Positions 34,272 through 42,865 of a stretch of 64,000 nt of DNA are shown in pieces (position 1 is the first letter of the stretch; every line of letters begins with the position of its first letter). Under the pieces are notes generated by a model. The model worked only from the letters and a program-made list of their open reading frames with translations, searched no databases and was not told the DNA's origin. The stretch covers positions 159,665-223,664 of the forward strand of contig CALBKM010000034.1 in NCBI GenBank assembly GCA_937895705.1, written 5' to 3'. Position numbers and translations under genes: made by a program. Source of the DNA: an uncultured Clostridia bacterium (GTDB taxonomy: Bacteria; Bacillota; Clostridia; Lachnospirales; Lachnospiraceae).

Positions 34272-35669
34272 CTAATAAGCATTTTTATTAATAAACCCTT
34301 TGAACACCGTCAAAAACAATATTTTAATATCCAAACCCAAGGTCCAGTTCTCGATATAATGCACATCGTGCTCGATTCGTTTACGAATAGAGGTGTCTCC
34401 CCGGTATCCGTTTACCTGGGCCCAGCCGGTAATTCCCGGACGAACCTGATGCTTAATCATATAACGAGGAATCTCCTCCTTAAACTTCTCCACAAACTTC
34501 GGACGTTCCGGGCGCGGTCCCACAAGACTCATATCACCTTTTAAAACATTAAGCAACTGCGGCAATTCATCGATGCTGGTTTTCCGTATAAACTTTCCGA
34601 TTCCGGTCACTCTGGCATCGTTCTTTGTGGTCCAGGCATTCACTTCTTTGGACGCCTCCTGTACCACCATGGACCGGAACTTATACATTTTGAATTCCTT
34701 ATTATGCAGCCCGACTCTCACCTGAGAAAAAATCACCGGACCCTTGGACGTAAGCTTCACCAACAACGCCACAACTAACATCGGCACGGAAAACAACGCC
34801 AACGCAAACAAAGCTCCCACGATATCCATGGTCCGCTTTATTACACGGTTTACCAAATTACTTAACGGCACCTTACGGATATTGATTACCGGCAGACCTT
34901 CCAAATCCTCGATATACGGCACCGTCGGTATAATATGATTATAATCCGGGATAAACTTTGTATGCACACCGGAGTATTCACAGGCCGCTACCAGACGTTC
35001 CAGTTTTTCGTATTCGTCAAGGGACAGCGTAATCGCAATTTCGTCATAGTCCCGTTCCTTCAAATACGAAGAAAGATCATCCATACTGCCCACAACCGTT
35101 ACTTTTTTGTATTTGGTTCCCACTGCCATCGTATCATCCAGAATACCGTGGATATAGTACCCCCACTGCGGATTCGCCAGAATACGGTCTACATAAGCCT
35201 CTGCGGCACGACTGTAGCCCACAATTAAAATGTGTTTTAAATTCTTTCCTTTTCTGCGTAAGCCCTCCAAAAGCTTCCGCAACAGAAAACGGAACACACT
35301 TTCCAACACCACATTGGTTCCGTAGAAAATCGCAAGAAAGCCTCGGGAAATATCCATTTTAAACAAGAAAAGCAACACAATAAACGCAGCCCCGCTGATG
35401 ATATTCGCTTTCAGCACCAGCCACAGCTCCCACTGCATTCCCTTTCCTCTCTTCGGTGCATACAAACCGCTGCACCAGTAAATCAGTAAATACACCGGTA
35501 TCACAACAGACAGAAATCCGGCATAAGACTCAATTGTATAGTCGCCGGCCTTTTCCATGTTCAGCCATTCGAAACGAAGCATATATGCCAGCATATACGC
35601 CAACAGAACAAAGAGACCGTCCGTCACAATATGCAATTGATTCAATGCTTTTTGGTTATCTTTAATCAT
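34272..35669 (-). CDS. Undecaprenyl-phosphate sugar phosphotransferase (WcaJ/WbaP type), copy 1
   Basis: 465 residues. Four N-terminal membrane segments (about 12-125), a Rossmann-like CoA-binding-type domain (about 140-260) and a fifth segment precede the C-terminal catalytic bacterial sugar-transferase domain (about 270-465). That domain contains KFRSMV, KTSIDELPQLLNVLKGDMSLVGPRPE and GITGWAQVNGYRG. It starts synthesis of a surface polysaccharide by placing a sugar-1-phosphate on undecaprenyl phosphate. GGAG precedes the ATG. Divergent from htrA. Confidence 0.93.
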   Translation of the reverse strand: MIKDNQKALNQLHIVTDGLFVLLAYMLAYMLRFEWLNMEKAGDYTIESYAGFLSVVIPVYLLIYWCSGLYAPKRGKGMQWELWLVLKANIISGAAFIVLLFLFKMDISRGFLAIFYGTNVVLESVFRFLLRKLLEGLRRKGKNLKHILIVGYSRAAEAYVDRILANPQWGYYIHGILDDTMAVGTKYKKVTVVGSMDDLSSYLKERDYDEIAITLSLDEYEKLERLVAACEYSGVHTKFIPDYNHIIPTVPYIEDLEGLPVINIRKVPLSNLVNRVIKRTMDIVGALFALALFSVPMLVVALLVKLTSKGPVIFSQVRVGLHNKEFKMYKFRSMVVQEASKEVNAWTTKNDARVTGIGKFIRKTSIDELPQLLNVLKGDMSLVGPRPERPKFVEKFKEEIPRYMIKHQVRPGITGWAQVNGYRGDTSIRKRIEHDVHYIENWTLGLDIKILFLTVFKGFINKNAY

Positions 35670-35792
35670 TTCATTCTCCTAAATTCTCTTCCCCATATAT
35701 GTTATCTTACATGATTCTTGCAAAAACCTCAACAAAAATTTTTGAAATACGGTATTTCTTCACCGATTCGTCACAAAGCCTACACAAACCCG

Positions 35793-35801
35793 TGGTATAC
35801 T
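35793..35801 (+). promoter_or_regulatory. Extended -10 promoter of the HtrA-like protease gene
   Basis: TGG-TATACT lies 33 bp before the ATG; no clear -35 is seen at 17 bp, as is common for extended -10 promoters or activator-dependent ones. Confidence 0.55.
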
Positions 35802-35833
35802 AACGATACGAAAACATCATAGGGAGGTTAACA

Positions 35834-37324
35834 ATGGATTCTGATTTTAATAACAATTTAAATAATGAAGTTTCTTCTGATATCGATACACTTACAACTA
35901 CCGATGCTGTAACAACCACCGTTACAGACTCTGCTGTCGAATCCCCGGGGGGCCCGGCACTGGACACCGCGTCTGATTCTGTAAAAATTTCTACACAGGC
36001 TTCCGATTACACGCCTGTGGAAGCCTCCGTACCGGAAACCCACATTGACTCGTCACAGACTTCTGCGCCGGAACCGGTAAAAAAGAAAAAAGAGCATCGT
36101 TTTGCAAAAAAACTATTCGGTTGCATCGGACTGGCTGCATGCTTCGGACTCGTTGCGGGGGGCGCCTTTTTCGGCATAAAATACGCTTTATCCCACATTT
36201 TTCCGGACGAAACAAGACAGATGGAAGGTACCGAAGATTCCCTCGATTATCTTCTTTCCAAACCGAATATTACCGTTTCTTCCACTCAACTCAGTGAAGT
36301 CGGTTCCTCTGATGCCACCGAAACCGTTGCAGCGGTAGTGGAACAGACCATGCCCGCCATGGTTTCGATTCAAACCGTCAGACAAATCACCTCTTACTTC
36401 TGGGGTCAGCCGATTTATGACGAACAGGAAGGCGGCGGTTCCGGTATTATTATCGGCTCCAACGAAACCGATCTGCTCATCGCTACCAACTATCATGTTA
36501 TCGAACAGGCCTCGGAACTGAAAGCGATTCTGGCAGACGGCACCGCCCACGACGTTGCGGTAAAAGGGTCTGATGCGGATGCGGATTTGGCCATTTTAGC
36601 CCTTCCGCTCTCCGTTTTGTCTCAAGAAACCCTTGACAGCATTGACATTGCGGTACTGGGAGATTCCGACAATGCCAAAATCGGCCAGATGGTCATCGCC
36701 ATCGGTAATGCCTTAGGCTACGGTCCGACCGTTACCGTGGGATACCTCAGTGCCAAAGACCGTGAAATCACCATTCAGGGAAACGACATGATTTTGCTCC
36801 AGACCAATGCTGCCATCAATTCCGGCAACAGCGGCGGCGCACTGTTAAATACAAAGGGGGAAGTTATCGGTATCAATAACGCAAAGCTTTCCAGCACCGA
36901 TATCGAAGGCATCTGCTTTGCCATCCCGATTTCCGTAGCCACCCCGATTTTAGATGATTTGATGACCCACGAAATTCTTACCGACGATGAAAAAGGTTAT
37001 CTCGGCGTTTCCGTATTGGAGCTGGACTCCGCAGTTTTCCGTGATTATAACTGGCCGGAAGGCGTTTACGTCTCTGCCGTCACAAAGGACAGTGCCGCAG
37101 AACGTGCCGGCATTTATCAGGGCGACATCATCACTCATGTGAACGACAAAAAGGTTACGACTCCGAATCAGCTGATTAATGAGGTAACATCCAACCGACA
37201 CGGCACAGTAGTGGAAATCACCTTACAACGCATTGTCAACGGTCAATTCAACGAGTTCACCTATTCCGTTACCTTGCAAAAAAATCCGGAACTTTTGAAT
37301 TCTCCGGAACAGAATCCGAACTGA
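35834..37324 (+). CDS. HtrA/DegP-like membrane-anchored serine protease
   Basis: 496 residues. A Ser/Thr-rich cytoplasmic N-terminus of about 85 residues is followed by one membrane segment (about 95-117). The trypsin-like protease domain (about 160-375) has the triad His221 (TNYHVI), Asp251 (DADLAIL) and Ser333 (GNSGGAL), and a single PDZ domain (about 390-490) ends the protein. It degrades or refolds damaged proteins outside the membrane under envelope stress. GGGAGG precedes the ATG. It is monocistronic with a terminator after it. Confidence 0.95.
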   Translation: MDSDFNNNLNNEVSSDIDTLTTTDAVTTTVTDSAVESPGGPALDTASDSVKISTQASDYTPVEASVPETHIDSSQTSAPEPVKKKKEHRFAKKLFGCIGLAACFGLVAGGAFFGIKYALSHIFPDETRQMEGTEDSLDYLLSKPNITVSSTQLSEVGSSDATETVAAVVEQTMPAMVSIQTVRQITSYFWGQPIYDEQEGGGSGIIIGSNETDLLIATNYHVIEQASELKAILADGTAHDVAVKGSDADADLAILALPLSVLSQETLDSIDIAVLGDSDNAKIGQMVIAIGNALGYGPTVTVGYLSAKDREITIQGNDMILLQTNAAINSGNSGGALLNTKGEVIGINNAKLSSTDIEGICFAIPISVATPILDDLMTHEILTDDEKGYLGVSVLELDSAVFRDYNWPEGVYVSAVTKDSAAERAGIYQGDIITHVNDKKVTTPNQLINEVTSNRHGTVVEITLQRIVNGQFNEFTYSVTLQKNPELLNSPEQNPN

Positions 37325-37353
37325 CTCCACAGAACAGTTCCTTCATAAAACCA

Positions 37354-37395
37354 AATGCCGCAACGAACCTTCCCGGTTTGATTGCGGCATTTTTG
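37354..37395 (+). terminator. Terminator after the HtrA-like gene
   Basis: Stem AATGCCGCAA/TTGCGGCATT with an 18-base loop, followed by T5. On the minus strand it also precedes GGTTTT, so it may act for the ABC ATPase gene ending at 37422. Confidence 0.82.
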
Positions 37396-37421
37396 CTCTC
37401 TCTTCTCTCTTCGTTTTCTGT

Positions 37422-38165
37422 TTATTTGGAAACCTTTTTTTCAAAATGTTCCGTTACCTCGTCCACCGGGCCGTCTTCCACCACATGTCCCTTCTCTAAC
37501 CAGATCGCTCTGGTACACAGCGAACGCACCTGTGTCAAATTGTGGGATACAAACAACACCGTAATCCCTTTGGAAAACATTTGCTTAATACGCTTTTCGC
37601 TTTTCTTACGAAACTTCACATCTCCCACGGAAAGCACTTCATCCAAAATCAGGATATCGGGCTCCACCATGGTCGCAATGGAAAATCCCAGACGGGCACG
37701 CATACCGGACGAATAGTTCTTCACCGGCACATGAATAAAATCCCCCAGCTCCGAAAACTCCACGATTTCATCGTACTTCTCCTTTAAAAACGCCTTGGAA
37801 TACCCCAACATTGCACCGTATAAATAAATATTTTCCGCACCGGTATACTGCGGGTCGAATCCCGCACCCAGTTCCAACAGAGGCACCAGCACTCCGCTTC
37901 GCGTTACCGTTCCTTCCGTCGCTTTCAACACACCCGCAACGATTTTCAGTAACGTACTCTTTCCGGCACCGTTCAGCCCCAGAATCGCCACACGCTCCCC
38001 CTTCTTTATATCAAAGGAAACGTCCCGTAACGCCCAGAACTCTTTGTAGCGCATCTGTCTCTTCAGAATACGTATCACATATTCTTTCAGATTATCTACC
38101 TTTTGTTCGCTCAGGTGGAACTTTACACCCAGATTTTCCACCGAAACTATACTTTTCTCTTCCAT
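37422..38165 (-). CDS. Polysaccharide/teichoic acid ABC exporter ATPase (Wzt/TagH type)
   Basis: 247 residues. Walker A GLNGAGKST, a signature YSSGMRARLGFSIA and Walker B ILILDEVLSVGD are typical of O-antigen or teichoic-acid exporters. The ATPase is short and lacks the C-terminal carbohydrate-binding domain of some Wzt proteins. The permease gene ends 18 bp upstream. It drives export of a lipid-linked polysaccharide across the membrane, probably of the polymer begun by one of the two sugar phosphotransferases in the window. Confidence 0.93.
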   Translation of the reverse strand: MEEKSIVSVENLGVKFHLSEQKVDNLKEYVIRILKRQMRYKEFWALRDVSFDIKKGERVAILGLNGAGKSTLLKIVAGVLKATEGTVTRSGVLVPLLELGAGFDPQYTGAENIYLYGAMLGYSKAFLKEKYDEIVEFSELGDFIHVPVKNYSSGMRARLGFSIATMVEPDILILDEVLSVGDVKFRKKSEKRIKQMFSKGITVLFVSHNLTQVRSLCTRAIWLEKGHVVEDGPVDEVTEHFEKKVSK

Positions 38166-38182
38166 TCCTTATCTCTCCGCAT

Positions 38183-38956
38183 TTACAGGTATAAAATAAA
38201 CTTATCCTGTTTTTTATAAAACGCAAAAATCCCCACCGCCAAAGACACCGCACCGAATCCGAAGGCATACCACATGGCCGCAAAATCCATCGGCTGACCG
38301 AATACCGCATTTCGGAAATTTACAATCACCGCATAAAGAGGATTCAGTTTAAAAATCCATCCGTTGTTCGAGCTTACCACATCGCCTACCTGATAGAAAA
38401 TTGCACTGGCGTACATAACTAACATCAACGCAACGCCCCACAAATACTCTACATCCCGGAAGAACACCGCCATGGTGGCTAAAATCAGACCCACTCCCGC
38501 CGTCATCAGAAGAATCTGCAGAAGCGGTATAAAAATCCAGAACAATTGTACCGTCGGATACACGCCGCGAGCCACCGCCACTGCGGCCAGCACAAGCAGG
38601 GAAATCAAAAAGATAACATATCCGGATAACACCGAAGAAATCGGATACATATACTTCGGCACATATACCTTCTTTATCATACTTGCATGGGAACGTACCG
38701 ACTTAAGTGCCGCCTTGGTACCGTTTGAGAAAAACGAATACAACAAACGTCCCGTTAAAATATATACAGGAAAATCCCTGGTTCCCCTTCCTAACAATTT
38801 CGAAAATACCAACGTCAGAACAATCATGGTAAGTAACGGTTCCAACATTGTCCATACAACTCCCAAATAAGAATTGCGATATTTCAACTTAATATCTTTT
38901 TTTACCAGTTCCACCAGTAAATTACGATATTTCCCAAAGGTCTTAAAAACCGACAT
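38183..38956 (-). CDS. Polysaccharide ABC exporter permease (Wzm/TagG type)
   Basis: 257 residues, six membrane segments of the ABC-2 type. The N-terminal amphipathic stretch is KYRNLLVELVKKDIKLKYRNSYLG, characteristic of Wzm/TagG. I prefer the ATG at 38954-38956, which has AGGAG 11 bases upstream. An ATG at 38977 would overlap the cdaR stop by 4 bp but lacks a ribosome site. With either start the gene follows cdaR within one transcript. Confidence 0.92.
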   Translation of the reverse strand: MSVFKTFGKYRNLLVELVKKDIKLKYRNSYLGVVWTMLEPLLTMIVLTLVFSKLLGRGTRDFPVYILTGRLLYSFFSNGTKAALKSVRSHASMIKKVYVPKYMYPISSVLSGYVIFLISLLVLAAVAVARGVYPTVQLFWIFIPLLQILLMTAGVGLILATMAVFFRDVEYLWGVALMLVMYASAIFYQVGDVVSSNNGWIFKLNPLYAVIVNFRNAVFGQPMDFAAMWYAFGFGAVSLAVGIFAFYKKQDKFILYL

Positions 38957-38973
38957 TTCTGTCTTATCTCCTA

Positions 38974-40212
38974 TCATTGTTTCTTTATAACCACTTCCAA
39001 TTCGGTATCATCATCCCAAAGGACCTTGGACGGAAGCTCCAGACAAAGCGGAACCTTATATGTACCCTCTGTCAATCCACCCAGATTGACATAAGGCTTG
39101 ATATAATCTATGGTAATCAACGGTGCCCGTGCTTTTTTACACTTAATGTTCACCGTAATATCCTCTGTCTGTACCAATTCCGCCGTCAGACCTTCGTCAA
39201 GATTCCAAAGTTCGATGGAAGCAATCGGAATATCTACCTTGCGCTCCACAAACGGTGTAATCGTCACTTTCACCGCAAGCACCTGGTTATCCACCACACG
39301 CAGGCTGGTTAACGAATCGTCCAGCAAAGAGCTGATCGGTACATTTTTCTCTATGGTTCCGGTCTGTTCCGTTACATCCACGTTCATTTCAAGGTAATAC
39401 CCCAGTTTGTCCAAATCTTCTTTCGTACCGGCCACCCTTACGGTTTCCGGCTGAAATGCGATATTTTCCGCCAGAAGCTCATATCCTTCTTCCAGCTCGC
39501 CCACCGTATTTAAACGCAACCTCATCTCTTTAGACGCCAGAATCGGAACATTTACCGTCACTTCATCCGACCCCAGTTGCATGGCAAGCTTCGAAGACGC
39601 AATCTTGTCCCCGTTCATATCATACACTACAGGCGCAGCCGTTGTCGTAAAATCAATGCTTCTGCCACTGACATCCACTGTCAGTACCACTTCTTTAATC
39701 TTATCCAGCACCGTCTTTGCACCGGAGATCTGAATAATATTCGGGCTCGGAAGCGCATCGCCCACGTAGTATCCCGTCATCGGCTCTCCTATCGTGTCAA
39801 CCGTAAAGCTGAAACGCTCCGTAATATAGTCATCAAACAACAGCTTCATTACATTTTCTCCGCTGTTTAATACCGTCACATCCGGATAAGCCGGTACAGA
39901 CGCCTTAATCAATACGGTATCCATAAAGGATACCTCGGACAAATCCGCTATTGCTTCTATATCATCCTCTGTCAACTGTTCCAGCACCGAACGCCGACCT
40001 TCCACTGCTACATCCACCGTATCACCGGAAATTACTTCCAGTACTTTTTCCCGTTCCAGTACCTGTTCCTCATTCAACACCTTCACCGGAACATCCTTGA
40101 AGATCTTACTCTCCACCGGGTCCTGGGAATTAATAATCACGAACCAGAAAACAACGGCAAGTCCCAAAGAGAGCAGCTTTAATCCGAAATTGTTCATTAA
40201 CATTTTTTTCAT
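38974..40212 (-). CDS. cdaR: CdaR-like YbbR-domain regulator of c-di-AMP synthase
   Basis: 412 residues. One N-terminal membrane segment (LKLLSLGLAVVFWFVII) precedes about four tandem extracellular YbbR repeats, recognised by recurring PVKV, V-V-G patterns (about 30-120, 120-210, 210-300, 300-400). In Firmicutes CdaR binds and modulates CdaA from the outside. The start at 40210-40212 follows GAGGAG and overlaps the cdaA stop by 3 bp (ATGA). It directly precedes the polysaccharide exporter genes. Confidence 0.93.
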   Translation of the reverse strand: MKKMLMNNFGLKLLSLGLAVVFWFVIINSQDPVESKIFKDVPVKVLNEEQVLEREKVLEVISGDTVDVAVEGRRSVLEQLTEDDIEAIADLSEVSFMDTVLIKASVPAYPDVTVLNSGENVMKLLFDDYITERFSFTVDTIGEPMTGYYVGDALPSPNIIQISGAKTVLDKIKEVVLTVDVSGRSIDFTTTAAPVVYDMNGDKIASSKLAMQLGSDEVTVNVPILASKEMRLRLNTVGELEEGYELLAENIAFQPETVRVAGTKEDLDKLGYYLEMNVDVTEQTGTIEKNVPISSLLDDSLTSLRVVDNQVLAVKVTITPFVERKVDIPIASIELWNLDEGLTAELVQTEDITVNIKCKKARAPLITIDYIKPYVNLGGLTEGTYKVPLCLELPSKVLWDDDTELEVVIKKQ

Positions 40213-41084
40213 TTCTGCTCTCCTCCCTTCTTCCACAGAGATCTTTTCTTTGTCGCGGAGGTTTTCGTCTTATCCTTTTGAATCTCCTGCAGCTTCATCC
40301 GAAGATAATCCGCATCGATATTACTGATCAGTGTACCGTTTCTCGTCAACGACACCTTTCCGGTCTGTTCGGAAACAATAATCGTAAAGCTGTCGGTCAC
40401 TTCACTGATACCCACTGCGGCACGATGTCTGGTACCCAGTTCTTTGCTGATTTTCATATTTTTGGACACCGGTAAATAACAGGTTGCAGCCACAATACGG
40501 TTTCCTCTCACAATGACCGCACCGTCATGCAACGGTGTGTTATGTTCAAAAATATTAATTAACAACTGATTTGTCACGATTCCGTCAATGGCAATCCCTG
40601 TCTCCTCATACGCACCGAGAGACACTTCCTGCTCCAGTACGATTAATGCACCGGTTTTATGTTTTGCCAGAATAAAAGTTCCCTTCACCAGTTCCTCTAT
40701 CGTTTTCTCGGAAAAGCGCTCATCCTTCTCCTTGTTCTCCGAAAACAGGCGCAAAGAAGTTGTAAAACTTTGCTGACCCAACTGTTCCAACGCCCGCCGG
40801 ATTTCCGGCTGGAACACGATGATGATGGCAGTTATTCCGACGCCGATGGTATTATAGAAAATCCACAAAATCACGTCCATCTTTAAAATGGACGCAATTA
40901 ACCAGAACACCAGTAAAATCATAAGTCCCTTTACCGGCATCCAAGCCTGGGTTGTTCTGACCCACTTTACCACATGGTATACAACAAATGCAATAATTAT
41001 GATTTCCAGAACATCAATCAAATCGATTCCCGGAATCCGCATCCATTTTGCACCCTTTGAGAAAAATTCTTTCAGGCTATCCAT
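40209..41084 (-). CDS. cdaA: Diadenylate cyclase CdaA
   Basis: 291 residues. Three N-terminal membrane segments (about 20-85) precede the DAC domain (about 95-265), with the catalytic motifs HDGAVIV (DGA) and GTRHRAAVG (RHR). It makes c-di-AMP from two ATP, controlling potassium and osmolyte balance and cell-wall homeostasis. A Lys-rich C-terminal tail extends past the usual end. It is coupled to cdaR by an ATGA overlap and follows an unknown multi-pass membrane protein in the same direction. Confidence 0.97.
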   Translation of the reverse strand: MDSLKEFFSKGAKWMRIPGIDLIDVLEIIIIAFVVYHVVKWVRTTQAWMPVKGLMILLVFWLIASILKMDVILWIFYNTIGVGITAIIIVFQPEIRRALEQLGQQSFTTSLRLFSENKEKDERFSEKTIEELVKGTFILAKHKTGALIVLEQEVSLGAYEETGIAIDGIVTNQLLINIFEHNTPLHDGAVIVRGNRIVAATCYLPVSKNMKISKELGTRHRAAVGISEVTDSFTIIVSEQTGKVSLTRNGTLISNIDADYLRMKLQEIQKDKTKTSATKKRSLWKKGGEQK

Positions 41085-41143
41085 ACCTATCCGCCCCTTG
41101 TATCTTATTTTGCCGTTTTACGGTCTGCCTTCGTAACCTGCAC

Positions 41144-42190
41144 CTATAAATTATCGTCTTCTTCCGTATACTCTTCCGTTTCTTCCCCTAATTCGTAACG
41201 TTCCTCATCCGAAATCTCCTCCCCGAACAATCCCTCCGGCACATCTTCCTGCAAAGGTTCGCTCTTTGCACTGATTTTCTTTACGCTGCGCTTCGGTACC
41301 GTCAGATTAATCTTCGGCACCGCCTTTACATAATAGTAATAGTCATCATCTTCAAACTGTACACGCTCCACGGCCGTATAGTCCAACGCCAGACGGAAGA
41401 ACTGGAACACCAGCGCAATCAGCATGGACCCTACCGTTCCGAACACCATGGAGATGATGTTCATTTCGGTATGCAACACCACGTCCGCAATCAAATATCC
41501 GAGAATACATACAATCGCTCCGATTGCAATGGAAATCTCGAATACATACTCCATACTGAGCTTGCGAATGAGGTACATTACGAGAATGATTACGAAAAAC
41601 ACGCCAATGTTCACAAGCATCTGCTTATCCGCAATCAAACGGTCGATTACATCAATATACAAAAGCAAAATATCTTCGATGGCCATTGTATCTCCCACCA
41701 GTGCAACACTGCTGATAACGACAAACAGACGATATACGATAATACCGCAGGCTGCCGGAATAATTGCGGTCGGTGTAGCTATCAACCCCAAAATGATCGG
41801 AACCACATACGGTATTTTCATTAAAAACAAAATCGGGACCGCCAGTACCACATAGCCGTATTTGCCGGAAAATCTTGCGATAAAACAATATAATATGGCC
41901 ATAAGAACAGCCACAATAATCGCCAGCAACGGAGAGGCCACATACACATGCGCCAAAGACACCGCCGCCGCAAGCAGCACCAGTAACACCGGCGGAGTGA
42001 ACGTTCCCAAAAGCGCCAACAACAGTTCTGCCGGCAAACTCATAAGCATTTCCTGGTGACCGATGGCATTGTTAATACTGCGGAACACAACAAACGCTAT
42101 TATAAACTTAATTACCGGCTCCACCACCAGCTGAAACTTCTGTAAAAAGCGCAAAACCTGCGCACGTAACTCAAGTATTGTCACTATCAT
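41144..42190 (-). CDS. Multi-pass membrane protein of unknown function upstream of cdaA
   Basis: 348 residues with about eight membrane segments (residues about 15-265), followed by a cytoplasmic tail (about 275-348). The tail has a Tyr/Asp cluster (DDDYYYYVKAVPKI), a basic patch (PKRSVKKISAK) and a very acidic end. I do not recognise a family. Its start overlaps the preceding gene by 20 bp and the gene ends 60 bp before cdaA. The linkage suggests a role tied to c-di-AMP or envelope control (inference). Confidence 0.8.
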   Translation of the reverse strand: MIVTILELRAQVLRFLQKFQLVVEPVIKFIIAFVVFRSINNAIGHQEMLMSLPAELLLALLGTFTPPVLLVLLAAAVSLAHVYVASPLLAIIVAVLMAILYCFIARFSGKYGYVVLAVPILFLMKIPYVVPIILGLIATPTAIIPAACGIIVYRLFVVISSVALVGDTMAIEDILLLYIDVIDRLIADKQMLVNIGVFFVIILVMYLIRKLSMEYVFEISIAIGAIVCILGYLIADVVLHTEMNIISMVFGTVGSMLIALVFQFFRLALDYTAVERVQFEDDDYYYYVKAVPKINLTVPKRSVKKISAKSEPLQEDVPEGLFGEEISDEERYELGEETEEYTEEDDNL

Positions 42191-42617
42191 AACCCAAACT
42201 TCCCTCCTCCGCGCTTACCGCTTCTCCGTCTTCTTCCCTATAAATGCTGCGTAATCTGCGCAACATACGGAAGTACTTTGCAAGCTTTTTTCTGGACGCG
42301 CGGTATTTTATCATATATCCGATCATTCCAAGGGAACCGTACACCGCAAGAATAATAATATAGATTCCGGTATACCGGGACACCATCCCTTTGTAATCCA
42401 GGGTTACTGCCTCTCTGATCAGATACTCGGAATGATAAATGATCAGCAACAACAGGATCAACAGGTATCCCACTGTCACCGCCACGATGGATTTCAGTAC
42501 ATTTAACCTGACATAATCCGTACGAAAATATTTACTGATCCGGACATCTTCCTTCCCTTCGGTCTGCTCGTATATGGCAAGCCGGGTCATCAACCGGACT
42601 TTTCTGTTGTTCAGCAT
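42171..42617 (-). CDS. Small two-pass membrane protein, first gene of the cdaA operon
   Basis: 148 residues. A cytoplasmic N-terminus of about 45 residues, two membrane segments (about 48-70 and 87-108) and a cytoplasmic basic-then-acidic tail follow (KYFRMLRRLRS, then EEDGEAVSAEEG). The ATG at 42615-42617 has GGGAGG upstream. Its 3' end overlaps the eight-pass protein gene, implying coupled expression. No family is recognised. Confidence 0.78.
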   Translation of the reverse strand: MLNNRKVRLMTRLAIYEQTEGKEDVRISKYFRTDYVRLNVLKSIVAVTVGYLLILLLLIIYHSEYLIREAVTLDYKGMVSRYTGIYIIILAVYGSLGMIGYMIKYRASRKKLAKYFRMLRRLRSIYREEDGEAVSAEEGSLGYDSDNT

Positions 42618-42678
42618 AAAAACCTCCCTAAACTCTTCCAAATGAAGGCTATAACTCCCCCATCTTATCTATTATATG

Positions 42679-42707
42679 ATTATATCACATCTTTTACGCT
42701 TTTTCGA
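42679..42707 (-). promoter_or_regulatory. Promoter of the cdaA-cdaR-exporter operon
   Basis: Minus strand: TCGAAA, 17-bp spacer ending TGA, then perfect TATAAT (extended -10). A second TATAAT lies 8 bp further downstream. Confidence 0.72.
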
Positions 42708-42798
42708 GAACTATTTTCTATTTTTGCCACATTAATTTAAAGTATTCCGGACAAGGTTTTTGCTCTGCAGAAAATTGCACAGTTTCCTCAAAAAGCAA

Positions 42799-42833
42799 AG
42801 GAAGCGTTTTCCCTTCGGGAACACACACTTCCT
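42799..42833 (-). terminator. Terminator after the GH1 gene
   Basis: Minus-strand hairpin with outer stem AGGAAG/CTTCCT and inner stem TTCCC/GGGAA, followed by TTTGCTTTTTG, 33 bp past the stop at 42866. Confidence 0.72.
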
Positions 42834-42865
42834 CCGTATTTACTCTTCCATTTGTTTGCGATTCC

